Origin: Syntrophaceae bacterium UBA6109
GTDB lineage: Bacteria > Desulfobacterota > Syntrophia > Syntrophales > UBA6109
Assembly: GCA_002428445.1 (NCBI GenBank)
Contig: DIWJ01000023.1
Span: 54,642-118,641 of the forward strand
Direction of reading: 5' to 3'
Length of the DNA: 64,000 nucleotides
A model generated the notes under the pieces. That model saw only the letters and a list, made by a program, of their open reading frames with translations, ran no database searches and was not told the origin of the DNA. Positions within the stretch are counted from its first letter, which is position 1; the number at the start of each line of letters is the position of its first letter. Both the position numbers and the translations under genes were made by a program. Of the stretch, positions 33,961 to 41,699 are shown in pieces.

Positions 33961-35079
33961 ATGAAAGCAATGTATCGTGCAGCACTGATGGCAGTTGCCT
34001 TTGTTCTTATCCTGCCCTTGTCTGCTCGCTCCGAGATAAAGGAAGGAAGCTTCGAAGTGGGTGCGTTCGGGGGTTACAATTTCTTCGAAAGCAGCCAGAA
34101 CCTGAAGGACCGGCCCTTATTTGGCGGACGGCTTGGCTACAATTTCACGAAGCATCTTGGTATTGAAGTCGCCGGAGAATATATAGAAAGTCGAGTGAAT
34201 GAAAGGGGAGGCGTGTTTAAGGAAGGACGGTTCACGAGTCCCATCAATGATGTGACGCTCACTTTTTATCATGTCGATGCAGTCTATCACTTTATGCCCG
34301 AGGGTAAATTCAATCCCTTTGTCCTGGCCGGTGTCGGAGGAGCCCAGTATAGTCCCTCGATATCGACTAAGGACATGGCTGCTTTTAATGTGGGGGTAGG
34401 AGTGAAATACTGGCTGACGGACCATATCGCATTGAGACTCGATGTCCAGGACTATATGGTTACCGAGATTCTCCAGGAAACCTACCATAATCTTGGCGTT
34501 ATGCTTGGAATAACCTTTGCGTTCGGCGGCACGGCAAAACCCGCACCGACCCCTGTTGCAAAGCATGAGTTAAGACAAGAACCTGCGCCTGAGCCAAGGC
34601 CAACCCCGCCGCCGCCGCAGGCAAGAGTTGAGGAGAAGGTCATTATCCTTGCCTCCGAGCCCCAGGTTGAGGAGAAGGTCGTTGCCGTTGTGTCGCAGAC
34701 GAAGGATGAAGAAAAAATTGTTATCCTTGCCTTTGAGGACGTCCATTTTGACTTCGATAAGTCGACCGTTAAGCCGGAAGCGCAGACGATCCTGAAAAGA
34801 AATATCCTGCTTCTGAAAGAAAACCCTAAAGCCAAAATCCGCATTGCAGGATATACCTCTGCTTCCGGAACGAGCGCTTACAATCAGAAGTTGAGCGAAA
34901 GAAGGGCAGCGGCTGTCCAGGAATTCCTCGTTAACGAAGGGGTCATTACACGGGACAGGCTTTCCACGATCGGTTATGGCGAGACAAGCCCGGCAATGTA
35001 CGAAGCAGCGCCAAAAGAGATTTACTCAAAAGCGGCAAAGTCAAACATGAGGGTTCTTTTTGAGGTCATTGTGCAGTAG
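33961..35079 (+). CDS. OmpA-family outer membrane protein (beta-barrel plus peptidoglycan-binding domain)
   Basis: The 372-residue protein has a signal peptide, an eight-stranded OmpA-like barrel (residues about 25-195, starting EGSFEVGAFGGYNFF), a proline-rich linker with VEEKV repeats (about 200-250) and a C-terminal OmpA domain with FDFDKSTVKPEAQTI and AGYTSASGTSAYNQKLSERR, which binds peptidoglycan. It anchors the outer membrane to the wall. GAGGAGG lies 8 nt before the ATG. The C-terminal DNA (about 34734-35078) is almost identical to that at 42897-43241. Confidence 0.9.
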   Translation: MKAMYRAALMAVAFVLILPLSARSEIKEGSFEVGAFGGYNFFESSQNLKDRPLFGGRLGYNFTKHLGIEVAGEYIESRVNERGGVFKEGRFTSPINDVTLTFYHVDAVYHFMPEGKFNPFVLAGVGGAQYSPSISTKDMAAFNVGVGVKYWLTDHIALRLDVQDYMVTEILQETYHNLGVMLGITFAFGGTAKPAPTPVAKHELRQEPAPEPRPTPPPPQARVEEKVIILASEPQVEEKVVAVVSQTKDEEKIVILAFEDVHFDFDKSTVKPEAQTILKRNILLLKENPKAKIRIAGYTSASGTSAYNQKLSERRAAAVQEFLVNEGVITRDRLSTIGYGETSPAMYEAAPKEIYSKAAKSNMRVLFEVIVQ

Positions 35080-35120
35080 GAGGATCGGGGCAAGAGGTGT
35101 TTCACATTGTTCCGGACGCT

Positions 35121-35200
35121 TGCGTTATGAAAGGAATAATCAAAGCGCCTGATTCTCACCTGCCTATCGGCAGACCATTTGCTGTTATATCCTGCTCCGA
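35121..35200 (+). promoter_or_regulatory. Truncated sigma-54 cassette copy (promoter part only)
   Basis: The sequence matches the AT-rich and promoter half of the other cassettes. The -24/-12 element is TCGGCAGACCATTTGCT at 35167-35183 (GG 35169-35170, GC 35181-35182), with the -24 T changed to C. The dyad part is absent because the OmpA gene ends just upstream. Predicted start near 35194. Confidence 0.65.
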
Positions 35201-35214
35201 AAGGAAGAGAATGT

Positions 35215-35418
35215 ATGCCGGCTAGCCGCAATCAGAACCAGGGCAGATCCACGGGGATCAGCAATGCGCTGGAAATCATCCTGCTTATCCTCATTGGGTC
35301 GATGATCTTCATCCTTGCATACCAAGCCGTCACTCTTGGAGAAAGAAGCTATACAATAAGATTCAGCCACATCAAAACGAGCGGTGAGCAGTTTAAACTG
35401 GTTTTCGGTAACCGTTGA
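35215..35418 (+). CDS. Small single-pass membrane protein
   Basis: The 67-residue product has a polar N-terminus, one strongly hydrophobic helix (ALEIILLILIGSMIFILAY) and a polar C-terminal tail. AAGGAAGAGA precedes the ATG. It starts 21 nt after the predicted start site of the truncated sigma-54 copy. The family is not recognised. It is probably the first gene of a short operon with the next two genes. Confidence 0.65.
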   Translation: MPASRNQNQGRSTGISNALEIILLILIGSMIFILAYQAVTLGERSYTIRFSHIKTSGEQFKLVFGNR

Positions 35419-35448
35419 CCATAACAATACGAAGCGCGAGGAATGAAA

Positions 35449-35607
35449 ATGGCTCAAAATCTTACAGACCAGGATTGGCAGCAACTGCAGGACCATATCG
35501 ACCAAACGCTCGGCAGACATCTCCAGGACAGACCCGAGCTGATCGAGCACAAGCCCCGGCATGAAGTTTATCTACTGTCGGCGTCATCGGACGACAGGAA
35601 GGACTGA
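35449..35607 (+). CDS. Small hypothetical helical protein
   Basis: The 52-residue frame encodes a soluble, glutamine- and histidine-rich helix (MAQNLTDQDWQQLQDHIDQTLG). GCGAGGA lies upstream, and an in-frame ATG at 35443 is an alternative start. It sits 30 nt after the small membrane protein gene and before the acetyltransferase gene. Function unknown; too short for family recognition, yet the composition is protein-like. Confidence 0.5.
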   Translation: MAQNLTDQDWQQLQDHIDQTLGRHLQDRPELIEHKPRHEVYLLSASSDDRKD

Positions 35608-35704
35608 CCTGCCCCTGAAGATTTTACCGCAGGCTTCTGATGTCTCCGGCCATCGGGACAGATGCCTGCATCAAGACATCAGGAAGGAACTGGCGGTTCA
35701 TGTG

Positions 35705-36232
35705 ATGAGCCACGACGATTGCGCGGAAAGCTGGACACTTGCTGATGGTTCGAAGCTGAAGCTGCGCCATATCGCGCCTTCCGATGCCGACAGAGAGCAG
35801 GCGTTCGTACGCGGACTCTCACCTCAGTCAAGCTATCTCCGTTTTCACGGTACAGTGAAAAACCTCAACAAAAAAGACTTAAAGAACTTTACGGAGCCTG
35901 ATTCCCGAAACGCGGTCGCCCTGATTGTCCTGCACAGTGGAGAAGCAGCTGAAGAAGAAATCGGCGTGGCACGATACATGATCGATCCGGATGGTCTGAA
36001 CGGTGAGTTTGCAATTGTCGTTGCCGACACGTGGCAAAAGCGTGGCATCGGCACAAGACTGATGAATGCATTGATAAAACACCTTCAGGCAAGCGGGGTA
36101 AAGCGAATCTCCGGCTACGTACTCAAGCGGAATTCAACGATGCGAAAATTCATTCAGCAGATGGGCTTTGCCGAAACCAATATGCCTGACGATCCATCAA
36201 TCGTGTTGGTCACAAAACATCTGACGGATTAG
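35705..36232 (+). CDS. GNAT-family N-acetyltransferase
   Basis: The protein of about 175 residues has the GNAT acetyl-CoA-binding motif QKRGIGTRLMNALIKHL, preceded by the strand GEFAIVVADTW and followed by KRISGYVLKRNSTMRKF, as in acetyltransferase domains of protein-acetylating (Pat-like) enzymes. The N-terminal SKLKLRHIAPSDADREQAF is also typical. The ATG at 35705 is preferred; no strong ribosome site is adjacent and a GTG three nt upstream is possible. Substrate unknown. Confidence 0.8.
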   Translation: MSHDDCAESWTLADGSKLKLRHIAPSDADREQAFVRGLSPQSSYLRFHGTVKNLNKKDLKNFTEPDSRNAVALIVLHSGEAAEEEIGVARYMIDPDGLNGEFAIVVADTWQKRGIGTRLMNALIKHLQASGVKRISGYVLKRNSTMRKFIQQMGFAETNMPDDPSIVLVTKHLTD

Positions 36233-36259
36233 CACTCCTCTCCATGGAGTCCATCCGGT

Positions 36260-37882
36260 TCAGCGTCTGTCAGCTTCGCGCCACTCGACAGCGCCGAACC
36301 GGGCGTCGCTGAGGAATGTGTAAACGAGGCTGACGGTTCCCGCCGTCTGGCGACTGTCGGCCCGGTCTGGATAGTGCGCATCCCGGATGGATGCGATGTA
36401 CTGGAGCCCGAGGGCGTGACGGCCGTAAATGCGAACGGTGAATCCCATGTTCAGACGGTCGATGGTCTCGCGTCCCCCCGGGTCCCCGCCGCCCATGCCG
36501 GTCAAATAATACGAGCGTCCTGTCAGGTCGAACATGGCCCTGTCGCCCAGGATGAGGCGGAGTGCAAGGAGCCCCTGCGGGGCGATGCCGTAGTGGTAGT
36601 CCCGTTCGCCCACCTGGGTAACGTTGCCGGCCGCGGCGTAGCCGACGCCTCCGAGGGCCGAGCCCTGGAGCGCCACCTTTCGCGAGAGCCACCATTGAAA
36701 GGTGGTGCCGAGAGAGACGGAGGTGCTGGAAACGCGGAAGATGTGCGGCGATATGTAGTCATAGCCGCCGTAGATACCCCATATCCCGCGATAGGAACTG
36801 CCGGCTTCGTAGTCCTTCCCGAGGAGGAGGCCGCGGATCATGACATTATCAAAAGGGTTGTCTGCGTTGCCGAGGCTGGTGAATTCAAAATGGAAGTAGT
36901 CGAAAGGACGCGTGTAGGTATAGCCAGGCTTCCCCGGTAACCCATAGGCCATGACGAAGTCCGCGGTTGCCTCGTGCCGGGTGACGGTGCTCAATCCGCC
37001 CTGGTCGCTATTCAAATTCAGGCCCATCCGCGCGCGCCAGAAGGTGGCCGGTTTGTGGCTCGGAAACACGGGCTTGAACCGCTCTCCAAAGGCAAGCCGG
37101 TTGATCCCCATGGACGGCGAGACAATCGCTCCACCAAACTCATGCCAGAACCCGGGTTTGCCGCCATCGTCCTCGAGCAGCAGGCTGGCCATCCGGAAGA
37201 GCGCCTCGCCGAAGAAGCTCCCGCCGATACCGCTGCCAATCTGGTCATTAATGGACGGGTGCGAGGTCTCCCCGCCCGTTTCCCAGAGAAAGCTGCCTGC
37301 ACTGGTGTAGAGAAGCGACTCCCAGTAGTTGAGGCCCGCCGATCGCGCGAATCCGTGGTACATGGACCCCTGATACGGATGCAGGAACTGGTTCACGTTG
37401 AAGGCGTCGCGGTCGATACCCCAGGGCCCGTGGACGACGTGGTCCCGGAAGGTTGTGAGGTTCACGTCGTAGGTTTTTTGCCCGTCCGGCTCCACGGAGT
37501 TGGGATAGGCGAGCCGGTCGTACCCGTTGAGGAGAAGAAGAAAGGCCGGGATTTCAAGGGCTGGAATAAGGTAGCTCTTGCCGGTACCCGTCTCCCACGA
37601 CAGGATCTGCCTCTTCTGCGCGGGTGGTTCCTTCAACTCCGCTTTCCCGTCCATAAAGGCAGGTTCGGTCCGGTTCAGTGTTCTGTCGGAAAACTCAATC
37701 ACATCGGGCAAAGTCGTATGGTCATATCCAAGGCTCGACGCCGGGGGAAAATAATTCCCGCCGCTTCCCTGGGCAAAGGCCCCGCTGCTGACAGAGATCA
37801 CTGCACTCCCAAGGAGCACCGCAAGAATCGCCTGGAATATTTTCCTTGCGCGCTTCCCGGCGTCTTCTCTCTTTCCATCCAT
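36260..37882 (-). CDS. DUF3943-like outer-membrane protein
   Basis: The 540-residue protein has a signal peptide (cleaved after GAFA) and a long beta-rich body with alternating aromatic residues, ending in a barrel-like strand pattern. The central region (FNVNQFLHPYQGSMYHGFARS, WETGGETSHPSINDQIGS) is characteristic of DUF3943 proteins. It is probably an outer-membrane barrel of unknown function. The ATG at 37882 is chosen because the signal peptide starts there; the frame is open further upstream through an inverted repeat. It is the next co-oriented gene after the BON lipoprotein gene. Confidence 0.7.
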   Translation of the reverse strand: MDGKREDAGKRARKIFQAILAVLLGSAVISVSSGAFAQGSGGNYFPPASSLGYDHTTLPDVIEFSDRTLNRTEPAFMDGKAELKEPPAQKRQILSWETGTGKSYLIPALEIPAFLLLLNGYDRLAYPNSVEPDGQKTYDVNLTTFRDHVVHGPWGIDRDAFNVNQFLHPYQGSMYHGFARSAGLNYWESLLYTSAGSFLWETGGETSHPSINDQIGSGIGGSFFGEALFRMASLLLEDDGGKPGFWHEFGGAIVSPSMGINRLAFGERFKPVFPSHKPATFWRARMGLNLNSDQGGLSTVTRHEATADFVMAYGLPGKPGYTYTRPFDYFHFEFTSLGNADNPFDNVMIRGLLLGKDYEAGSSYRGIWGIYGGYDYISPHIFRVSSTSVSLGTTFQWWLSRKVALQGSALGGVGYAAAGNVTQVGERDYHYGIAPQGLLALRLILGDRAMFDLTGRSYYLTGMGGGDPGGRETIDRLNMGFTVRIYGRHALGLQYIASIRDAHYPDRADSRQTAGTVSLVYTFLSDARFGAVEWREADRR

Positions 37883-37907
37883 TAAGACACCCACCAAAAA
37901 GGAAGAA

Positions 37908-37945
37908 GACTGTATACGGAATCCAACGGAATTCCGTATACAGTC
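37908..37945. repeat. 13-bp inverted repeat upstream of the DUF3943 gene
   Basis: GACTGTATACGGA (37908-37920) and TCCGTATACAGTC (37933-37945) are perfect inverted repeats with a 12-nt spacer that is itself partly symmetric. It lies 26 nt before the DUF3943 start on the minus strand. It could be an operator for a dimeric regulator or a hairpin in the leader RNA. Confidence 0.55.
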
Positions 37946-38008
37946 CAGTAAACGAAGTTTCGCCGCATAACTTGCGGCGAGTTGAAGAGCAGCTTCGACC
38001 ATAACCGC

Positions 38009-38323
38009 CTATTTCACGATCAGATCATTCTTCACGGATTTTACCCCCTTGACGCTCCTTGTGATTTCAACCGCTTTATCGACGGCCTTTTGCGAATTCA
38101 CAAAGCCGCTCAGTTGGACCGCGCCCTTGAAAGATTCGACGCTGATCTTGAATGACTTGAGAAAATCATCCGCTGCGAGCAGAGATTTTACCTTGGTCGT
38201 AATGACCGAATCGTCAACGTATTCACCTGCACTTTCACTTGTGCGTGTCGATGCACAGGCGGCAAGGGTGGCGATCAACATGAGCAGAACCAGGAAGTGG
38301 ATAACGATATTTCTCTTTTTCAT
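38009..38323 (-). CDS. BON-domain lipoprotein (OsmY-like)
   Basis: The 104-residue product has a signal peptide with lipobox (TLAACAS) and one BON domain (DDSVITTKVKSLLAADDF, VQLSGFVNSQKAVDKAVEI, VKGVKSVKNDLIV). BON proteins bind phospholipid membranes and are induced by osmotic stress in many bacteria. A GGAG lies upstream of the ATG. It is downstream of the small lipoprotein gene and may be read from cassette copy C. Confidence 0.85.
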   Translation of the reverse strand: MKKRNIVIHFLVLLMLIATLAACASTRTSESAGEYVDDSVITTKVKSLLAADDFLKSFKISVESFKGAVQLSGFVNSQKAVDKAVEITRSVKGVKSVKNDLIVK

Positions 38324-38534
38324 AACGCTTACTCCTCTCTGTAAGTCAGATTGTGAGATGCTTCATTTTCTAATGAAGGTGTCGTCAACTTCGGCGAAAA
38401 TCTTTCCGGATCTGTTCGTCGCCCTCCTTTCCAGATACCTCGCCGTCTCCGGCAGACGTCCAAATCGCTACAATATTTTCCGTCCCTGGATGACGCTGAC
38501 CATTCAACCGGCGTTTTAGTGATCTCGTTCCTTC

Positions 38535-38672
38535 CTAACGCCGTTGGTCATGCTTTTGCTGTCTGTCATGACGTCCATCTCTTCCACCATCTGCATCAAT
38601 CCCCACCCAACATCCTCCAATGGATACAAGCACTATCACCAACACCACTGACAAGATCGTAATTCTCTTCAT
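38535..38672 (-). CDS. Very small lipoprotein
   Basis: The minus-strand frame encodes 45 residues: MKRITILSVVLVIVLVSIGG, then a Cys as lipobox residue and a short hydrophilic tail rich in Asp, Arg, His and Gln. AGGAGG lies 5 nt before the ATG at 38672 (an adjacent ATG at 38675 is possible). The predicted sigma-54 start of cassette C is about 80 nt upstream. A 26-codon leader frame (38752-38672) ends in a TGA that overlaps this start codon. Function unknown; likely an envelope stress lipoprotein. Confidence 0.65.
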   Translation of the reverse strand: MKRITILSVVLVIVLVSIGGCWVGIDADGGRDGRHDRQQKHDQRR

Positions 38673-38744
38673 CATCCCCTCCTTGGACCAGAAATTTTTT
38701 CCGGTCCAGCAATCTCCCCCATTCCCTTCGAGTGGAAAATGGTA

Positions 38745-38915
38745 AGGATCATAGAAACAGTAAAAGCAAATGGCTTGCCAATCGTCGCAACAAGATCAGA
38801 AGCCTGAATTCATCATTTAATAATAGAGTCTTAGGTTAAGCGGAAGGAACAGCAGAAAAGGATAAAGGAATTCGTTCGGCCTCCATATTTGGCAGAACCT
38901 CAACATGTTGAGGGA
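38745..38915 (-). promoter_or_regulatory. Sigma-54 enhancer-promoter cassette, copy C
   Basis: On the minus strand, dyad 1 is the perfect palindrome CCTCAACATGTTGAGG (38898-38913), the second site lies at 38880-38893, and TTGGCAAGCCATTTGCT runs from 38781 to 38765 (GG 38779-38778, GC 38767-38766). Dyad centre to -24 G is 126.5 nt. Predicted start near 38754, with ATG at 38752. It reads towards the small lipoprotein and BON genes. Confidence 0.85.
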
Positions 38916-39049
38916 TACTCCGAAGGGCTGTGCAATCCCCAAAGCATCCGGCAATTCTTGATCCCATACTTTGTTTCAAACGATATTCAACAAGGATGGT
39001 CCAGACGGAGACAAGAAACCAAAGCAGACTGCCAATCTCCCCTTAAGGT
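38916..39049. other. Spacer between divergent cassettes C and D
   Basis: This 134-nt stretch separates two head-to-head cassettes. No gene or clear repeat was found in it. The back-to-back arrangement places two enhancer dyads about 155 bp apart, so one bound activator could serve both promoters. Confidence 0.4.
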
Positions 39050-39235
39050 ATGCCTCCATATGCTGAGGTTCCGCCGGATATGGTGACCGAACGAATTCCT
39101 TATCCTTTTCCGCTCCTCTCTCACCTAATCTAACCTGCCGGTATTAAAAGAATAATAAAAACATCGGACTTTTTCGGCTGTTGGCCGGCTCCTTGCAGAT
39201 TCTGATAATCGGTCACGGTACGAATGAGGGTTTTC
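39050..39235 (+). promoter_or_regulatory. Sigma-54 enhancer-promoter cassette, copy D
   Basis: Dyad 1 is CCTCCATATGCTGAGG at 39053-39068, the second site is degenerate (CCGGATATGG), and TTGGCCGGCTCCTTGCA at 39181-39197 is a -24/-12 element (GG 39183-39184, GC 39195-39196). Dyad-to-promoter distance is 122.5 nt, 4 nt shorter than in most copies. Predicted start near 39208. It reads towards the DUF4398 and OmpA lipoprotein genes. Confidence 0.75.
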
Positions 39236-39333
39236 CCCGAAATGAACGTGGCCGCTGAACTCGCAACCGGATGACCATCGAGCAGTCAGAGGCCAGGAAC
39301 GAAGTAGCCGGAGCAATCCGAAAGGAGGTCAAA

Positions 39334-39414
39334 GTGTCGTCGGCGATTGCTGCGGGACTGTTCATCCAAGGCCTCGCCCGAAGTTGTCGGACCCTATGTG
39401 AAACGACAGGGTGA
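39334..39414 (+). CDS. Possible 26-codon ORF or gene remnant with strong ribosome site
   Basis: AAAGGAGGT at 39321-39329 precedes a GTG at 39334 by 4 nt. The frame gives VSSAIAAGLFIQGLARSCRT and a few more residues before TGA. The perfect ribosome site suggests real translation, but the peptide is short and could be the start of a truncated gene. It lies in the leader between cassette D and the DUF4398 gene. Confidence 0.35.
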   Translation: MSSAIAAGLFIQGLARSCRTLCETTG

Positions 39415-39472
39415 AAAAAACAGTCCATATCCATCAAGACAACCACGTATCCAAGTCCAAAAGGAGGACTTA

Positions 39473-39838
39473 ATGAAACACCTATCGAAGATCGGAATGA
39501 TGGCGTTTGCTGTCGCCGTCGCGGCCACAGCAATCACCATGGGATGCGCAAACGCCCCACTGCGCACAGAGGCCTCAACGTCGGGGATCCGCGCTGCCGA
39601 GGAGGCCGGAGCGGCCAAAGTGCCGCAAGCCTCGCTTCATTTGCAGCTGGCCAAGGAGGAACTGGCGCTCGCCAAGGGTATGGCTAAAAAGGGCGACAAG
39701 GCTGAGGCCAGATCGATGCTGTTGCGGGCCGAAGCCGATGCCGAACTGGCCGTCGTACTGTCCCGCGGCGATGCCGAGAAGTCGGAGGCCATGGCGGCGG
39801 TGGAGAGTGTGCGCCAGCTCCGGCAAGACAACCGATGA
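39473..39838 (+). CDS. DUF4398-type lipoprotein
   Basis: The 121-residue product has a signal peptide with lipobox (AITMGCANAP) and a helical hairpin region with ASLHLQLAKEELALAKGMA and SMLLRAEADAELAVVLSR, the pattern of DUF4398 proteins. AAAAGGAGG lies 6 nt before the ATG. The next gene carries the same helical region joined to an OmpA domain, so the two probably work together in the periplasm near the cell wall. Confidence 0.8.
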   Translation: MKHLSKIGMMAFAVAVAATAITMGCANAPLRTEASTSGIRAAEEAGAAKVPQASLHLQLAKEELALAKGMAKKGDKAEARSMLLRAEADAELAVVLSRGDAEKSEAMAAVESVRQLRQDNR

Positions 39839-39882
39839 TAGAACCAGTAATCAAAGAAACATGCCCCTCAAAGGAGGTTTTC

Positions 39883-40866
39883 ATGAAAACGCTTCAATAT
39901 TTTATCCTGGTGGCGTCCGCCGCGTTATTCGCCGGCTGCGCAACCACAACTCCCAAAGAACTCGTCGACGCCCGTACGGCCTTTCAGAATGCGAGTGCGA
40001 GGCCGGCTGTGCAGCTCGTGCCGGCAGAATTGCACAAAGCCAGTGAGGCGCTGGTCCTGGCGGAACAGTCATTCCTGAAGGATCCCGACTCCGCCAAAAC
40101 GAAAGATCTCGCGTACGTCGCCCAGCGCAAGTCTGAGCAAGCGGAAGCGCTCGGCGCCATGGCCGCCGACAAGGCAAGCAAGGAGAAAGCGAACGCCGAT
40201 TTCCAGAAGGAACAGGGCGAGATCGTAAGACAGGGCAAACAGAACCTGATCGACGCCGAAAAGCGGACGGCCGAGGCGCGTGCTGAAATCGACAAGCAAG
40301 CTGCGATCAAAGAGGGCAGGGAGAAAGCGGACGCCGAACTCGCCGCGGTCCAGGCAAGCAAGGATCAATCGGACGCTCAGCTCCAGGCGCAACAAGCAGA
40401 GATCGTAAGGCAGGGAAGGCAGGACCTGATCGACTCCGAGAAGCGGACGGCTGACGCACGGGCCGACCTTGCCATGCTCGCCGCGGTCAAGGAAGAGGAA
40501 CGCGGACTGGTCGTCACCCTCTCCGGGGGCGTCCTCTTTCGATCCGCAGAGTCGACCTTGCTGCCCTCCGCACAGGGAAAGCTTAACCAGGTGACCGATG
40601 CATTGCTCGCGGGCGGTGAGCGCAACCTCATCGTGGAGGGGCACACGGATTCCCAGGGTTCCCAGTCCTACAACCAGGGTCTCTCGGAACGTCGGGCCGA
40701 CGCGGTCCGCGATTACCTCGTGCAGAGAGGCTACCCGGCCGACCTCATCCAGTCGCGCGGAAGGGGCGAAGGGAGTCCGATCGCAGACAATGCTTCACCT
40801 GAGGGGCGCGCAAATAACCGCCGCGTCGAAATCGTGATCGAACGTGTTCAGGCATTCAACCGGTAG
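39883..40866 (+). CDS. DUF4398-OmpA lipoprotein
   Basis: The 327-residue product has a lipobox (ALFAGCATT), a DUF4398-like helix pair, a long charged coiled-coil region made of two related segments (EIVRQGKQNLIDAEKRTAEA and EIVRQGRQDLIDSEKRTADA) and a C-terminal OmpA domain (VEGHTDSQGSQSYNQGLSER, NRRVEIVIE) that binds peptidoglycan. AAAGGAGG precedes the ATG. It overlaps no neighbour but lies 44 nt after the DUF4398 gene, so the two form an operon under cassette D. Confidence 0.85.
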   Translation: MKTLQYFILVASAALFAGCATTTPKELVDARTAFQNASARPAVQLVPAELHKASEALVLAEQSFLKDPDSAKTKDLAYVAQRKSEQAEALGAMAADKASKEKANADFQKEQGEIVRQGKQNLIDAEKRTAEARAEIDKQAAIKEGREKADAELAAVQASKDQSDAQLQAQQAEIVRQGRQDLIDSEKRTADARADLAMLAAVKEEERGLVVTLSGGVLFRSAESTLLPSAQGKLNQVTDALLAGGERNLIVEGHTDSQGSQSYNQGLSERRADAVRDYLVQRGYPADLIQSRGRGEGSPIADNASPEGRANNRRVEIVIERVQAFNR

Positions 40867-40906
40867 GCCGAAGAAGAAGATCGCCTGAAATAGACAGCAG
40901 ACAGAC

Positions 40907-40955
40907 GCGAAGGTCCGGGAGCATGGCGCGGTAGGGCGCGCTCCTGGACCTTCGC
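40907..40955 (+). terminator. Long hairpin after the OmpA lipoprotein gene
   Basis: GCGAAGGTCC (40907-40916) pairs with GGACCTTCGC (40946-40955); the inner part GGAGC...GCTCC and GCGC...GCGC extends the stem. It has no T-run but lies 41 nt after the stop codon and is a likely transcript end. Confidence 0.6.
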
Positions 40956-41053
40956 ATATGATGCAGACCGGATGTTCGACGGGTTATCATGAATGAAAGC
41001 ATCCGCAGAGAAATTCGGCGCACCGTTGGATGAAAAGCCACCTCCCCTCGAAA

Positions 41054-41250
41054 CATCCCTCAGCATGCTGAGGTTCCGCCAAATATTGAGGCTGGACGAA
41101 TCATCTCTTACTTTTCCGCTGCCCTCACCTCTTAATCTAATCCCTTGTTATTAAAGGATGAATCCAGACTTCTGATTTTGTTCCGGCTGTTGGCAGGGCC
41201 TTTGCTATTACCTGCTCATGATCTTGGTCGTTATACGAATGAATGTGGCT
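41054..41250 (+). promoter_or_regulatory. Sigma-54 enhancer-promoter cassette, copy E
   Basis: Dyad 1 is the perfect palindrome CCTCAGCATGCTGAGG at 41058-41073, followed by CCAAATATTGAGGC, and TTGGCAGGGCCTTTGCT at 41190-41206 (GG 41192-41193, GC 41204-41205). Dyad centre to -24 G is 126.5 nt. Predicted start near 41217, one nt before the ATG of the monooxygenase-like gene. This is the only copy whose downstream ATG belongs to a full gene. Confidence 0.85.
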
Positions 41251-41550
41251 TCTGAGAAGCGCTTGGAGTTGTCACAAACCCTTGCCTCGCTGTCCGGCTC
41301 CATGGCGATGGAGGAGGGATGCCAGCGTTGCGAATTCTGTCAGAGCATGGAGGATGAGGGCCGGTTCCTTCTTCTTGAAAACTGGGATACCCCGGGGAAC
41401 TTCAAAGACCATCTGAAGTCGAGGCCCTTCAAGATATTCCAGGGGGCGATGAACCTTCTCGAAGAGCCTTATGAAATGATGTTCTATACCGTTGTCGACT
41501 CGGCATCAATCGAGAAGAAAACCAAATCGAGGATCGTACGATCGAGCTGA
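41218..41550 (+). CDS. Antibiotic biosynthesis monooxygenase (ABM)-like protein
   Basis: The 110-residue protein has the dimeric ferredoxin-like ABM pattern: strand MILVVIRMNVASEKR, helix RLELSQTLASLSGSM, strand CQRCEFCQSMEDEGRFLLLE, then WDTPGNFKDHLKSRPFK. Such proteins can be quinol monooxygenases, haem-degrading enzymes or small stress proteins. The ATG lies only 1-2 nt after the predicted sigma-54 start, so the mRNA may be leaderless, or an in-frame ATG at 41239 is used. It could be the ancestral owner of the cassette. Confidence 0.75.
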   Translation: MILVVIRMNVASEKRLELSQTLASLSGSMAMEEGCQRCEFCQSMEDEGRFLLLENWDTPGNFKDHLKSRPFKIFQGAMNLLEEPYEMMFYTVVDSASIEKKTKSRIVRSS

Positions 41551-41699
41551 ACCGGAAGACAGAGCAGAGATTTCGATCCGATTTGTTTCACTTGAAAAGG
41601 GATATGAACGGGGTTTTGTAAAGATCGCAGCCCCCAATCTCAGATCATGAATTGGGGAAATATCGGCTCGCGCAGAGCCTGGAAAGGAAGCTGAATACC

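Noticed and set aside
37956..37981. CGCCGC/GCGGCG hairpin upstream of the DUF3943 gene as an integron attC-like site
   Set aside because: No integrase or core-site consensus nearby; it is a short GC stem only.
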